This document shows, in pieces, positions 52,028 through 61,433 of a stretch of DNA of 64,000 bases (its first letter is position 1; each line of letters begins with the position of its first letter). The translations under genes and the position numbers were made by a program. The DNA is from an uncultured Caldimonas sp. (GTDB taxonomy: Bacteria; Pseudomonadota; Gammaproteobacteria; Burkholderiales; Burkholderiaceae). Location of the stretch: contig NZ_CAMLJQ010000012.1 of assembly GCF_946480305.1 (NCBI RefSeq), positions 48,412-112,411 of the forward strand. Reading direction: 5' to 3'. The notes beneath the pieces were generated by a model that did not search any database, was not told the DNA's origin, and saw nothing but the letters and a program-made list of their open reading frames with translations.

Positions 52028-53422
52028 CTACGCGTCCAACAATGCCGTCGTTCGGTAGGAATCCCCTACCCAGTCGTACAGCTGAACCCTGCACACTCCG
52101 TTGAGGCGGTGACCAAGAAGCATCGCGAACGCTGCAGGGCCTTTGATGAATAAATGCAGTACCTCAAGGCGGTGTTGAGAGCGGAACTTCACCAGTGCCG
52201 CCTTTGCCTCCGCGACGGCTAGGTTCATTTCGGCATGACTTGTGACTGGCTTCCCGCTGAGCGACAAGACTGCGGTGCCTTGGGAAATTCCCACCAGTGC
52301 CAAGTCCAGGTCGGCGCCGACCTCAGTGGTGAAAGCGATGGACACCGTGCCGTGCGCCACATCTGACTTACCCGGCTTCTCGGAGGTGTGAAAGAAGGGC
52401 CCTGCTGCCTGCTCGTAGACATCCGTGCGGTACACCACCCCGTTGTGCTCCACGTGCAGAACGAAGTTGTTCGTTGCCCGAAACGCATGGCCTAGCAGGC
52501 AAGCAGCAGACATGCCCTGCCGTCCGTCAAGCACGACGCTTCTTCGCTCGGTGCTTCGCGCTAAGAACGCTGCCACGTCTTGGGCCGACTCTGAAAGCTC
52601 GTGCCAGTCTGACGCTACCTTCGCAGCGCGCCAGGGGCCGACGAACTCACCAGCGGGAAGGGCAAGCTGTTCAAGAGTGGCTCCTCTGCCGTCCAAACGA
52701 ACGCGTATGGGAGTTCCGGCCCATTTTGCGCTGTCGCCAGCCAAGACCTCAGCGAGTGCAGTCTCAAGCTGGTTGCGGTACACCGGGCCACTGGAAGACT
52801 TGGCAATGTGTTCCTTAAAACGGTCGCGAAGGCGAGCCGCTTGCTTACCCGTGAGGTCGATGCTTGGCAGGTGGCGTTCGACTTCCCCTGTGAAGGCAGC
52901 GTCGGCGCTTTCAGCAGAGTAGTTCTCGAATACGACGTGATGAAGTGCAAAGTCGGCCAAGCCTTCCTGCACCTCTTGCCTCTTCGCCCAAGCCAACACC
53001 TCTTCACGGCCACGCTGCAGAATGACCGAGTGTTCCTGGTACGACGAGCCCACGCCGCGCAAGCGCTCGAGCATGGCCACGAACGGGGCCGTCTTGCCGT
53101 TGTAGGCGGGGCAGACCAGAGCGAATCGGACGTGCTCGCGGGCGGAGGCCTCGTGAGCCTGTTTAAAGCGGGCTACCTCGTCCCAGAATTCGGTTGAGCT
53201 TAAGGTGTGGTTCTTCGCCTCGACCATGAGGTGGCGCACTGCCCTCGCTGGAGCGTAGTAGCAGACTTGAACATCGCCGACAGCCTCGCTGACCACATGA
53301 CTGAACGCACTCTGCGCCAACCACCTCGGCAGGTTTTGAAGCACGTAGGCATCCTGGTACTCGAAGCCCACACGAGCGGTCGCCCCTCCCGTCGATTCCT
53401 TTTCTAGCAGTCCAGCCGTCAT
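52028..53422 (-). CDS. cap4: CBASS effector Cap4: nuclease with C-terminal SAVED domain
   Basis: A 464-residue two-domain protein. The N-terminus GATARVGFEYQDAYVLQNLP and the PD-(D/E)xK pair (acidic stretch, then HLMVEAKNH) match the Cap4-type DNA endonuclease. The C-terminal half (about 290-464) has the SAVED cyclic-nucleotide sensor pattern (EVGADLDLALVGISQGTAVL, VTSHAEMNLAVAEAKAAL, LHLFIKGPAAFAMLLGHRL). In CBASS, binding of the cyclic nucleotide made by the CD-NTase activates DNA cleavage. It is the last gene of the CBASS operon; its ATG overlaps the Cap3 stop by four bases. Confidence 0.92.
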   Translation of the reverse strand: MTAGLLEKESTGGATARVGFEYQDAYVLQNLPRWLAQSAFSHVVSEAVGDVQVCYYAPARAVRHLMVEAKNHTLSSTEFWDEVARFKQAHEASAREHVRFALVCPAYNGKTAPFVAMLERLRGVGSSYQEHSVILQRGREEVLAWAKRQEVQEGLADFALHHVVFENYSAESADAAFTGEVERHLPSIDLTGKQAARLRDRFKEHIAKSSSGPVYRNQLETALAEVLAGDSAKWAGTPIRVRLDGRGATLEQLALPAGEFVGPWRAAKVASDWHELSESAQDVAAFLARSTERRSVVLDGRQGMSAACLLGHAFRATNNFVLHVEHNGVVYRTDVYEQAAGPFFHTSEKPGKSDVAHGTVSIAFTTEVGADLDLALVGISQGTAVLSLSGKPVTSHAEMNLAVAEAKAALVKFRSQHRLEVLHLFIKGPAAFAMLLGHRLNGVCRVQLYDWVGDSYRTTALLDA

Positions 53423-53886
53423 ATTGTTTTCTCCAAGTCCAAGTCGGACCTATGAACGCTGCCATCGGGCAGGTACGTGTGCGCGCTGCCTTCAAGCTCG
53501 GCGCCGTTAAGTCGAAAGATGAGCAGGATGACGAAGTGGGCGCCGACGTGGGAGTCCGTGGCGAGCTCGCGCATCGTCGAGTGGTCGCGCGAACTCGGCT
53601 GAACGCTGAACAGCGGGTGGCTGTGCCATTCCCCGAGATAGTTAAAGCGCCGGAAGTTGTTGCCCTTCGATAGGCAGAACGCACGGATGGTACGAGCGAC
53701 GCCACCGACACCGCGCATGAACGATGCGATAGCGCCTGGGCGTTGAACGTCCAACGCGCGTACGGCGAAGTGGTTCACGCCGACGTGCTCACCCATCAGC
53801 ACCCCACCGCACTCCCGCGCTCCGGCTTTGCGGAGCGCCATGCGCACCTTGCACTGGATGTCAGGTGGCACCGTGATTCGCAGCAC
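53419..53886 (-). CDS. cap3: CBASS Cap3: JAB/MPN isopeptidase
   Basis: A 155-residue JAMM-type metalloprotease. The conserved Glu is in ECGGVLMGEH, and the zinc motif is GEWHSHPLFSVQPSSRDHSTM (HxH then SxxD). In type II CBASS, Cap3 cuts the conjugate that Cap2 forms on the CD-NTase. A GTG start at 53886 with GAGGG upstream gives the family N-terminus (RITVPPDIQCKV) and overlaps the end of cap2 by 26 bases; an ATG at 53841 is the fallback. Confidence 0.9.
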   Translation of the reverse strand: MLRITVPPDIQCKVRMALRKAGARECGGVLMGEHVGVNHFAVRALDVQRPGAIASFMRGVGGVARTIRAFCLSKGNNFRRFNYLGEWHSHPLFSVQPSSRDHSTMRELATDSHVGAHFVILLIFRLNGAELEGSAHTYLPDGSVHRSDLDLEKTI

Positions 53887-55597
53887 TGGCGCCCTCGCTG
53901 ATGAGTCTCTGAATGGCGTCGACCTCTTGCTGGTCTTGCTCCGACAGCGTCCATGGGTCGGGCGGTGCCGCACTTGGGCAGTTGACCGGGATGACGTCGA
54001 ACGGGCAGCGGAATTCCCAGAACTTGCGAAAGCCGATGAGGTAGGCGGCGGCTGGGTACTCTGAGGTGTGGGCGCACAGGGCGTCAAGGCAGAACTGCGT
54101 CATCGACGCCGCTAGCGACCCCACGTCCGCATCCGAGGCGACGTAGACCTGTTCTCCCGATTCGACACCGTAGTGCGTTGCTCTCCCTGTGGGGGCCAGC
54201 GCCATTTCCTTCATCACGCCGTACAGGTGCGTGCGCACGCCAAGCGCATCGGTGTCCACGCCCGGACAGCTTCGTGCCATTAGCCCGCCGCCGCCGCCAC
54301 CGAAAACCTCGCCCCACACCATCGACTGCCCTGCGCGCTTAGTGATTGCGGCGAGCGCCACGAAAGCACTCGGATTCGCCGTTGCATCGACAACCAGCGT
54401 GCAGGAAGCGACTGCTTTGGCAACCATCGCGGAGACCGACGGGTTGCCCTGTTCCGCAATCTTTATCGGCCAAGTGGTGACCGACGCGCCTGGCGCCACC
54501 AGTTTGAGCGCACGTGCACCCGCAGCAAGCTTGGAGAAGCCGACGTCATGCCAGTTGAGCTCGTTGCGGACGAGGTTGTGGGGCCCGAGCAGGTCGTCGT
54601 CAACGAGCACAAAACTTCTCACGCCAGCCCGAGCCAGCGACACAGCAATCTTGCTTCCCAACGAGCCCATGCCGACGATGGCGACCGAAGCGCCAGACAA
54701 CTTGGTGAAACTCTCTGGGAGCCGCTGCGGCTCGTCCGCGGAAAAGTCGGCCGCGTGGTATCGCTGGAAAAGTGGCGTGTTTCCGCCCTTGAGCAGAAAC
54801 GCGCACAGCTGACCTTCTTTGTCGTGTGCGATGAGGAACTGCAGCTTGTCGGCAAGACCCCCGTCCCAGGGCCATGCTGCGCCAAGACGGGATTGCAGGT
54901 CTTGCGCGTCCCTCGCCGAAGCCACGAAAGTGGCGCTGGTCACGGGCACCGCCACGCCCAAGAACTGGAGGCCTGGACCTTGCGCAAGAACCGCGGGTAC
55001 GTCACCGAGAGCGACCAATGGGTCGCCCGCCTGCAGGACGACGGCAACGGACTCGCCATTCAGCCAGTCGACCACGCCTTGAATCGGCACCGGTGAACTT
55101 CGGTCGAGCCCAGCTAGGAGTTCTTTTAGCGCTCGCGTCACGACAAGTCGCTCGTCGTGGTTGCGGAGGTCATGGGCGTCCGACGTTTGATGCCGAGACG
55201 GCACAGGTCCGAAATCTGGAACTACCCCGTGCAGGATTTCGCCCCAGATGAGCGTGCTCGTGCTCTTGACAAGGTCGACACCCGTGATGCTGCGGTGCCA
55301 GTTGTCAGGTCCATATTGCAGGCAGAGGACGCCAGAGCCCCGATACTGGTGACTGCTCCAGGACTCGCCGGACTTTTGAGGGCGGACGAATGCCGGGACA
55401 TCGGGAAAGAACTCCGGGTATACCAAGACCCCCGCAAAGACGCCTTTCACCAGCTTGAGTTCAAAGTTCACGCACAACTCGCCGCTCGGCGTCGCACTCC
55501 AACTCTGGACCGTGAACCCGGCTGTCGCGCGCGCGTGCTCATCCAGCAGGCGGCGCTCGCGCGCCATCCGCGAGCCCTGCTCTTTCAGCAACCGCAT
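53861..55597 (-). CDS. cap2: CBASS Cap2: E2-E1 fusion (ThiF-type) conjugation factor
   Basis: A 578-residue protein. The N-terminal E2-like domain carries the active-site Cys in GVLCLQYGPDNWHRS. The C-terminal E1-like ThiF domain has the Rossmann nucleotide site AIVGMGSLGSKIAVSLARAG and the adenylation-type Asp segment VDDDLLGPHNLVRNELNW. In type II CBASS, Cap2 attaches the C-terminus of the CD-NTase to a target, which primes it. The start ATG overlaps the CD-NTase stop (TAATG). This is the full-length E2-E1 arrangement. Confidence 0.92.
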   Translation of the reverse strand: MRLLKEQGSRMARERRLLDEHARATAGFTVQSWSATPSGELCVNFELKLVKGVFAGVLVYPEFFPDVPAFVRPQKSGESWSSHQYRGSGVLCLQYGPDNWHRSITGVDLVKSTSTLIWGEILHGVVPDFGPVPSRHQTSDAHDLRNHDERLVVTRALKELLAGLDRSSPVPIQGVVDWLNGESVAVVLQAGDPLVALGDVPAVLAQGPGLQFLGVAVPVTSATFVASARDAQDLQSRLGAAWPWDGGLADKLQFLIAHDKEGQLCAFLLKGGNTPLFQRYHAADFSADEPQRLPESFTKLSGASVAIVGMGSLGSKIAVSLARAGVRSFVLVDDDLLGPHNLVRNELNWHDVGFSKLAAGARALKLVAPGASVTTWPIKIAEQGNPSVSAMVAKAVASCTLVVDATANPSAFVALAAITKRAGQSMVWGEVFGGGGGGLMARSCPGVDTDALGVRTHLYGVMKEMALAPTGRATHYGVESGEQVYVASDADVGSLAASMTQFCLDALCAHTSEYPAAAYLIGFRKFWEFRCPFDVIPVNCPSAAPPDPWTLSEQDQQEVDAIQRLISEGASAANHGAT

Positions 55598-56604
55598 TAG
55601 GCGAATCCCCCTGGCTTGTTCGGGTAGACCGCGGTCGCCGGAAAGGTGAGCCCTGCGCCGACCGCGGGGCGCAGCAGCGAGGTCGCCTTCTCCGAGCCAG
55701 CGTGCTGGCTGGCCGAGGCCGGGAAGCAGGAGCCCAGCACGTCCCGCCAGAGCTTCAACGCCTCCTTGTCATCAGTTCCGTCTTTCGCCTTGCGAGCGAG
55801 CGCCGCGTGTTCCGACAGCTTGTCATAGAACGTCTTGAACTCTTCTGCCTTCACCGCGGAGAAAACGTTGTTGCCCGGGACACCGGGGTCCTCGAGCGAA
55901 GGCACCTGGCCCAGAAGAACCGTCAGGTAGTAGGCGTCGCGGATGCTTTCCAGCAGGGTCACGAAGAGCGTCTCGAGGTTCGTCTCGGTGTAGCTCATGT
56001 GCTTCGCGACCAAGCACTCGAGGATGAAGCCCTTCGGTCGCTTCAGGTCCGCGGGCATATGCAACCGGCGCCACCACTTGAAGAGCTTGACCAGCTTCTT
56101 GAACCGGCCTCCGGCCTTGGCGTTGGTGGCAATCGTCCAGTCCGTGTGAGCGTCGGGGTTCGTGTCCAGCCACTCCTCGAGATGGATGTCGGGGATGAGG
56201 TAGGCGTCGCCGTTTTCGATGACGGGCACCACGTCCATATCGACGGTCACCAGCTTCACGTTGATGGACCGCCGGTTGATGGTCAGATTCTTGTAGCCAG
56301 CGTCGACGAGCGCCTGGTGGACCGCGTCCAGGACGACCTTGGGGTCGTCTTCCGAGGTGTGGTTGGTGACCGCGATGATGTCCACGTCCGCGCGCTGAAG
56401 CACGCCGTCCACCCGAGTCGGTCGGATGGCGGTGTCCCGCTTGTAGGAGCCGGACAGGAAGGTCCGAACGTGGAGCTCCGAGAAGTCATCGTGGTCGGCT
56501 AGCGCGTCGCGCAGGGTGTTGTGGGCGCTGGAACATGCGGCGACGGTCGAGGGCGACGGCTCGATTTCCGAGAGCATGTCCAGAAACTGTTGTTGTGTCG
56601 TCAT
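55597..56604 (-). CDS. CD-NTase, nucleotide cyclase of the CBASS system
   Basis: A 335-residue nucleotidyltransferase with the cGAS/DncV core: GS motif FLSGSYKRDTAIRP, then ADVDIIAVTNH (DxD metal acids), with the third acid in VDMDVVPVIEN, followed by the helical lobe with RPKGFILECLVAKHM. The C-terminus, ATAVYPNKPGGFA, is the exposed tail type that Cap2 conjugates; it ends in Ala. It makes a cyclic oligonucleotide second messenger on phage infection. First gene of the operon; the divergent regulator operon begins 166 bases away. The clade (and so the messenger) is not determined. Confidence 0.93.
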   Translation of the reverse strand: MTTQQQFLDMLSEIEPSPSTVAACSSAHNTLRDALADHDDFSELHVRTFLSGSYKRDTAIRPTRVDGVLQRADVDIIAVTNHTSEDDPKVVLDAVHQALVDAGYKNLTINRRSINVKLVTVDMDVVPVIENGDAYLIPDIHLEEWLDTNPDAHTDWTIATNAKAGGRFKKLVKLFKWWRRLHMPADLKRPKGFILECLVAKHMSYTETNLETLFVTLLESIRDAYYLTVLLGQVPSLEDPGVPGNNVFSAVKAEEFKTFYDKLSEHAALARKAKDGTDDKEALKLWRDVLGSCFPASASQHAGSEKATSLLRPAVGAGLTFPATAVYPNKPGGFA

Positions 56605-56770
56605 ATTTCGCCCCTTTCTGGCGAGAGTTGCTAGCCGGCCAGAGGGCTAACCCCGGTGCCGCACTGACTAAGACGCCCGAAAATGGCCCCACGGACGCGC
56701 TGCCGAAAAATTTCTTTGCCGACGTCCGCCAAGCCGGTCAGCGGCGTCTACATGGGAGAGAGCCCCGTAC

Positions 56771-57388
56771 ATGACTGAGGAACCAGACGAACCTCTTGGG
56801 CAGGACACCGGGTATGAACGGTTGCAGGCCGAAGATGTCGACAAAGAAATCCGCGCGCTTCTAGGGTCGCCGGCCGACTTTGTCCGCCTGCGAAGCATCT
56901 CCTCCACGCTGGCGGCTGGGGTCACCGGGTTGACCGGCGACGACCTTTTGAACGAGGCGGTGGTGCGCTTCTACGAGGGCCGGCGCGCTTGGCCGCGCGG
57001 CGTGCATCCGCTGGTGGTGTTCAAGAGCGCCATGCACAGTCTGGCCAGTGACATGCGCAAGCGCAACGTCTTAAGCCCGGTTGATGAGACCGTCGCACTG
57101 GCCACTGCCGAGGGAGTCGATGACTCGACCGACACTCGCCGGAAGGCACATGGCACCTCGAGCTTGACGCCGGAAGACGACCTCTCCGGTAAAGAGCAGC
57201 TGGCAGCCGTCTACGCCGCGGTCGCCGACGACGAGGAACTGGAATTGCTGGTGATGGTCTGGGCCGACCGGCTGCGCGGCGACGAAGCGGCCAAGGAGTT
57301 GGACTGGGACAAAAAGAAGTACGAGGCGGCTCGAAAACGGCTCACCCGCCGTTTGGATGCACTGGACCCCGACCGGAGACCGAAATGA
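56771..57388 (+). CDS. Sigma-70-like factor divergent to CBASS
   Basis: A 205-residue protein with sigma region-2-like sequence at 50-110 (DDLLNEAVVRFYEGRRAWPR, FKSAMHSLASDMRKRN) and a C-terminal region-4-like helical part (WADRLRGDEAAKELDWDKKKYEAARKRLTRR). Such small sigma-like proteins accompany several defence loci. It starts a three-gene operon with overlapping ATGA junctions (next gene at 57385). It may drive the operon or control CBASS transcription; inference. Confidence 0.72.
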   Translation: MTEEPDEPLGQDTGYERLQAEDVDKEIRALLGSPADFVRLRSISSTLAAGVTGLTGDDLLNEAVVRFYEGRRAWPRGVHPLVVFKSAMHSLASDMRKRNVLSPVDETVALATAEGVDDSTDTRRKAHGTSSLTPEDDLSGKEQLAAVYAAVADDEELELLVMVWADRLRGDEAAKELDWDKKKYEAARKRLTRRLDALDPDRRPK

Positions 57389-57780
57389 CTAAGCCCTCGA
57401 ACTTCAACAATTTTCTGGATGTCCTGACGCAGGAACTCATCGACATGCCAGATGAGCAAGTGCTCGACGGGCGGGATGTAGGGCAGCTCCAGGCTGATGC
57501 TCAGGCATTGCTCAAATCCGCTCGGGCAGAAGCTGGACGCCGGCGCCTTGCCGCAGCCAAGGCGGGAGTTGGCGCTTTACGCAATCAGGCGCCTGCGCAG
57601 AACGTTCCAGTTTCGGGCGTGTCGGCTGCCGAGGCCCGGCGTTTTATCGCTGAGGCGCAGAACGACTCCAAGTACACCTTGGCGGCACGCAAACTTGGGG
57701 AGATGTCTGACGAGGAAGTACTCAGGCTCTATTCCCAGATGAAGCGCTTAGAGGAAGCCGACAAGGGACGTGACGAATGA
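57385..57780 (+). CDS. Small helical protein, function unknown
   Basis: A 131-residue protein, mostly helical and polar ([47 protein letters not shown]). No membrane segment, no recognised motif. Its ATG overlaps the sigma-like gene stop, and its stop overlaps the peptidase gene start (both ATGA), so the three proteins are made in fixed proportion. It may bridge sigma-like factor and peptidase, for example as the cleaved target; inference. Confidence 0.65.
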   Translation: MTKPSNFNNFLDVLTQELIDMPDEQVLDGRDVGQLQADAQALLKSARAEAGRRRLAAAKAGVGALRNQAPAQNVPVSGVSAAEARRFIAEAQNDSKYTLAARKLGEMSDEEVLRLYSQMKRLEEADKGRDE

Positions 57781-58615
57781 CGCCCGCCCAGGCGGCGGAA
57801 GCCATCATTGAGGACCTTGGCATCACCCAGATTGCAGAGCTGGACATAGAAGCCATCGCCTATGACGCAGGCGTTGAAGTCCTTTATGAGCCCATGACCG
57901 GTTGCGAAGCGACCCTCGTCGGTGTGGGCGACCATGCGATTGCGACTATCAACCCCTCCCCTATCGCGGCCGGGAACGCTTTTCAGTCGCTCATGAGGTC
58001 GGTCACTGGAAATTGCACCGGGGGCGGTCGTTTCGCTGCCGGGTGGACCAACTAGAGGAGAACTTCGCCTCGACAGGCACCTTGGAAAAAGAAGCGGACA
58101 CCTTCGCCTCCCATCTGCTCATGCCGGCAGGCATGTTCAACGATGCCATCAAGCCCTACGGACAGCCGAATTTCAAGCAGCTCGGAGATGTCGCAGCGGC
58201 CTTCGATACAAGCCTGACAGCAACGGCGCTTCGGTTGGTTGGCGTCGACACGCTGCCGGCCATCATCGCCTGCTACACGCGCAACGGCCTGCGGTGGCAT
58301 GCGCGGGCGAAGCACGTGCCCCCGCGTTGGTATCTGAAGGACAAAGTCGATGAAGACAGCTTCGCCTACGACCTGATATTCAGTGGCAAGGAGTGCCGCG
58401 CCCTGGGGAAGCAGTCTGCAGACGCGTGGTTTACCAATGACGATGCCGGCCGCTACGAGGTGCTGGAGCAGTGCACGCCTCTCCGCGGCGAAGAGGTTTT
58501 GGTACTGCTCTATCTGGCGGACTCGAAGATGCTCTACGCGGGGTTCGACCCTGGAGTCGGCAATCGCAAGTACAACGAGCACGGTTCGTATGTGGCAACA
58601 CGAGGGCGGAGGTGA
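57777..58615 (+). pseudogene. Frameshifted ImmA/IrrE-family metallopeptidase
   Basis: The 5' part from ATG 57777 reads AAEAIIEDLGITQIAELDIE and GVGDHAIATINPSP. The 3' part in the next frame reads RERFSVAHEVGHWKLHRG and then EKEADTFASHLLMP, the HExxH zinc motif and its Glu helix of ImmA/IrrE peptidases. The frames join at about 57955-57970, within a C-rich run (CCCCTCCCC), with a net -1 slip. So it is one peptidase gene (about 278 residues) with a missing base, or a sequencing error. A normal version would pair with the upstream genes as a defence regulator. Confidence 0.78.
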
Positions 58616-58716
58616 ACTCAGCTACGGGCAGGGTCCTGCTCATGCAGTTGGTCTCGCAGGACATCCAACAACTTCTGCGTCTTCTCCCTGAAGCATCCGC
58701 GTCTCCGTCGGACTAG
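58612..58716 (+). CDS. Possible 34-residue protein coupled to the peptidase gene
   Basis: A GTG at 58612 overlaps the peptidase stop (GTGA) behind GGAGG, giving MNSATGRVLLMQLVSQDIQQ and on to a TAG at 58716. It is amphipathic and predicted helical. The tight coupling is the only support; it could be chance. Confidence 0.35.
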   Translation: MNSATGRVLLMQLVSQDIQQLLRLLPEASASPSD

Positions 58717-59476
58717 CGGAGAATGACGCGGGTTCCAGTTAGAGGTAGGTCCAATTGGGGCGGGGGGGCTCGAACTGTCCGGCGATCTCTGGCAGCAGTG
58801 ACCTTGACACCCTACCCAGCCGCCGAGTATGCATGCCGCCCATGCGCATCCTGTCCGAACGTCTGGCCTTCTGGTTCCTGCGCCTGAACGGCTCCTCACC
58901 ATCCCGAACTTCATCGTGCATCCCGAAGGGCCCCTGCCAGAGAGCTGCTTACAGAGGCCGGACAGTCGCCGGGCAACGATGGAAGACAGTCCGTGCAGTC
59001 GGTGGAAGTGGTCGGCGAACTTTGACTGGTGCGAAGCACTGAGATGTGCGACCGTCAGCTTCGGCCGAAAGCGGTCATCGAGCGGCCGAGAGCGACGGAC
59101 TGCTATCAGTCTGAAGCGCCAGTCCGAACGCAACTCCACCTTCCCAACCGACAGCCCGTCCGTGCGCGCAACCTCGCGCTTTCTCGGCGAGCTCGGAAAC
59201 TGCCCAAACACCCAACCGTCTTTGGGATTTGTTCCAGATTCTTGCCTGCGCACGTGCCGAAGCGTGCTCGTCCATCCTTCATGAAATGGTCCGGAAGTGC
59301 CTCAGCGATGGCCGCAAAAATCTCTTCCGTCGAAGCGCAATAGAACCCGGCGCTCGTCTCGGGAAAGATGCTTCCCCCCGGGCCTCGTGCGCGGCGCGGC
59401 ACCGCGTTGTTGTCATCGTCGCTCGGAGGTCCGTTCAGCGTTGGGAACGGACGGCAGCGGTGAGTCGAGAAACGCT
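58717..59476. other. Long spacer with decayed coding remnants
   Basis: No intact gene. On the minus strand, around 59200-59345, a stretch reads STEEIFAAIAEALPDHFMKD and looks like a decayed protein remnant. A segment at 59055-59100 has the style of dispersed intergenic repeats in Burkholderiales. I see no clear promoter or terminator. Confidence 0.4.
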
Positions 59477-59815
59477 CTACCCTCTGTGAGTAATGCCTGG
59501 CTCGACCGCCATGAGCGCCCAAGGCAGACCCAATAGCGCTGCGCTGGCGACAAGAAGTACAAGCACCCGCCAAGACCGCTCTGTTCTCTCACTCCGCAGA
59601 ATGACAAGTGCCTGCACCACCACGCCGATGTACGGCACGAGCACCAGCATCAGTGGCAGTGCATAGAAGGCCGTGGTCCCCTCGTTGAGAGCGCCGACTG
59701 AGGGCAACGCGCTCAGCGCGTAGCCGATGGCAAAAGAAGCTGCAGGAACACCGGCGAGCAGCATCGCCAGCCATCCGAGGCGAACGACGCTACCGCGCTC
59801 CGACCGCTTCAGCAT
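59477..59815 (-). CDS. Small three-helix membrane protein
   Basis: About 112 residues, MLKRSERGSVVRLGWLAMLL then two more helices (FYALPLMLVLVPYIGVVVQALVIL, VLVLLVASAALLGLPWALM). No known family. Upstream (59815-59900) a short hydrophobic frame (MAAMPLLILAAYAALV) overlaps its start and could belong to a truncated companion. Confidence 0.6.
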   Translation of the reverse strand: MLKRSERGSVVRLGWLAMLLAGVPAASFAIGYALSALPSVGALNEGTTAFYALPLMLVLVPYIGVVVQALVILRSERTERSWRVLVLLVASAALLGLPWALMAVEPGITHRG

Positions 59816-60041
59816 CACACGAGCGCGGCGTAGGCGGCCAAGATGAGCAGCGGCATCGCTGCCATGGCAACCCGGTGTTCACGGGCAATAGAGTCTGCGA
59901 CAGACACACCTATGAGCCCTGCTCGCACCCGCCGGTCATAAAGTCCGCGACATCCTTCAAGCGGAGGCAGGTTCAACGTTTCGGACGAGCAATATTGTCT
60001 GCGACACGCCTCCTCCTCCTCGCCAATCGACAGCTGCCGCC

Positions 60042-61274
60042 CTACTTCCGGCCAAGCTCCACCAACTCCCTGCGGATGATGTCCTGAGCGTCCACGAAAC
60101 TCTTGCCGTAGCACTTGGCGGATTCCTTGCGAGTGGTCCACTTTTGCTCAAGATCCGTCAAGTCGTCCCACCAATGACTAAGCGGTAAACGCGCGACAGC
60201 CGCCGGGTGAACAAACCCTCCAAAGAGCTCTTCTGCCACCTTTGGTTGAATCTGACGCCCCAAAATCTGCATCCCTTCACGATCCGAAGACCATCCCTTG
60301 AACACCTTGTACAGGCTGAGCAATTGGCTGGTCCCACCTCCGCCTACATGGGCGCTGACATGCCAGATTCCCGGGACACGCCATATCCGCAACGGGTCGC
60401 TCTCGGCAACGAAGAACGCCTCGCCTTCATCGCTCGTGCTTCGTACGACGTAGACGACCTCAGGCTTTGATTCCGTGAGCTGCCGGGCCGATTCGCCAGG
60501 ATAGAAATGACTCTCTCCAACGGGGGAAAATGGGCTGCCCCGCCCCGTAGCAATCCACTCTTTGTCGACTGCGAACCGGTCGCAGAACTGATCAAGGAAC
60601 GCGAAGGTCGGAGGGGTGTGCCCCTGCAACACGGTGTCCAACTCTGCCGGCGACGACATGCCCATGGCCTTTGCCAAGTCGGCGACGGAGATCGCATCGT
60701 ATCGAACCTCATTCATCAAATTGATCGCCTGCTGCATACGGCTTGCGATCTCTCGAGTGGACGGAAGGCGAGGCGCAGCCGCCCCTCGAGCGTATCGGGA
60801 CCTGAAAGCCTGCTCCACTTCCGCAGGATCGGCCGGCCTCGTGATAGGTCCGACGCGGACGATTGGTCGATGGTTTGAGTAGTAGATGGCCTCAATGCCA
60901 CGCTCAACACGTACCACGCAGACTACTTTTTCTTGGTCGACTGCCCAAGATATGGCCGGTTGAACAGGTGGCCGGACATGACTTGCGGCTTGCGTGATTC
61001 GCCGCGCTATTCCGTCTCGTCCCTGAGCGCTGGATGCATCCGGTAGACCGACGATCGTTCCGTCGTCCGACACCCCGTAAAGGAGATAGCCGGTTCCCGA
61101 TGACGCGAAGGCGGCAATCGACTTACCGATATCGTGGCCCTGCTGCGGCAGTTCGCTCTTGAACTCGACGCCTTGTCCCTCACCATGCTCGACGAGGTCG
61201 ACAAGCAGCTGCGAGGACTCCGCGCTCACCCAGCGAGGATCTTCATACGACGTGATCGTTCCCAATGGGGGCAC
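60042..61274 (-). CDS. AlbA_2 (Schlafen-type) DNA-binding domain protein
   Basis: A 410-residue protein from a GTG start. Residues 25-150 carry the AlbA_2 domain: HGEGQGVEFKSELP, then IGKSIAAFASSGTGYLLYGVSDDGTIVGL. A short helical region (ISVADLAKAMGMSSPAELD) in the middle looks HTH-like, and the C-terminal 150 residues are unique. AlbA_2 proteins are regulators or defence nucleases. Position in the defence region and the lower GC content of this stretch fit a mobile origin. Confidence 0.82.
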   Translation of the reverse strand: MPPLGTITSYEDPRWVSAESSQLLVDLVEHGEGQGVEFKSELPQQGHDIGKSIAAFASSGTGYLLYGVSDDGTIVGLPDASSAQGRDGIARRITQAASHVRPPVQPAISWAVDQEKVVCVVRVERGIEAIYYSNHRPIVRVGPITRPADPAEVEQAFRSRYARGAAAPRLPSTREIASRMQQAINLMNEVRYDAISVADLAKAMGMSSPAELDTVLQGHTPPTFAFLDQFCDRFAVDKEWIATGRGSPFSPVGESHFYPGESARQLTESKPEVVYVVRSTSDEGEAFFVAESDPLRIWRVPGIWHVSAHVGGGGTSQLLSLYKVFKGWSSDREGMQILGRQIQPKVAEELFGGFVHPAAVARLPLSHWWDDLTDLEQKWTTRKESAKCYGKSFVDAQDIIRRELVELGRK

Positions 61275-61433
61275 TCTCCCTGTTTATCAACGAGCATGCG
61301 TCGTTTTCAGCAAGTCTGCTGAGTGTCGGATACGAGCAAGCGACATCGCTCATCCGTTCATGCGCCAGAGCGTGTGGCTTGCAGCTTGTCAGACGTACGA
61401 CCCGCCTTCTACACAATAGTGACCCGGCTGACG

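Noticed and set aside
58618..59253. 211-codon minus-strand frame after the peptidase
   Set aside because: No start signal, noise-like composition, and overlaps the end of the plus-strand operon; treated as spacer.
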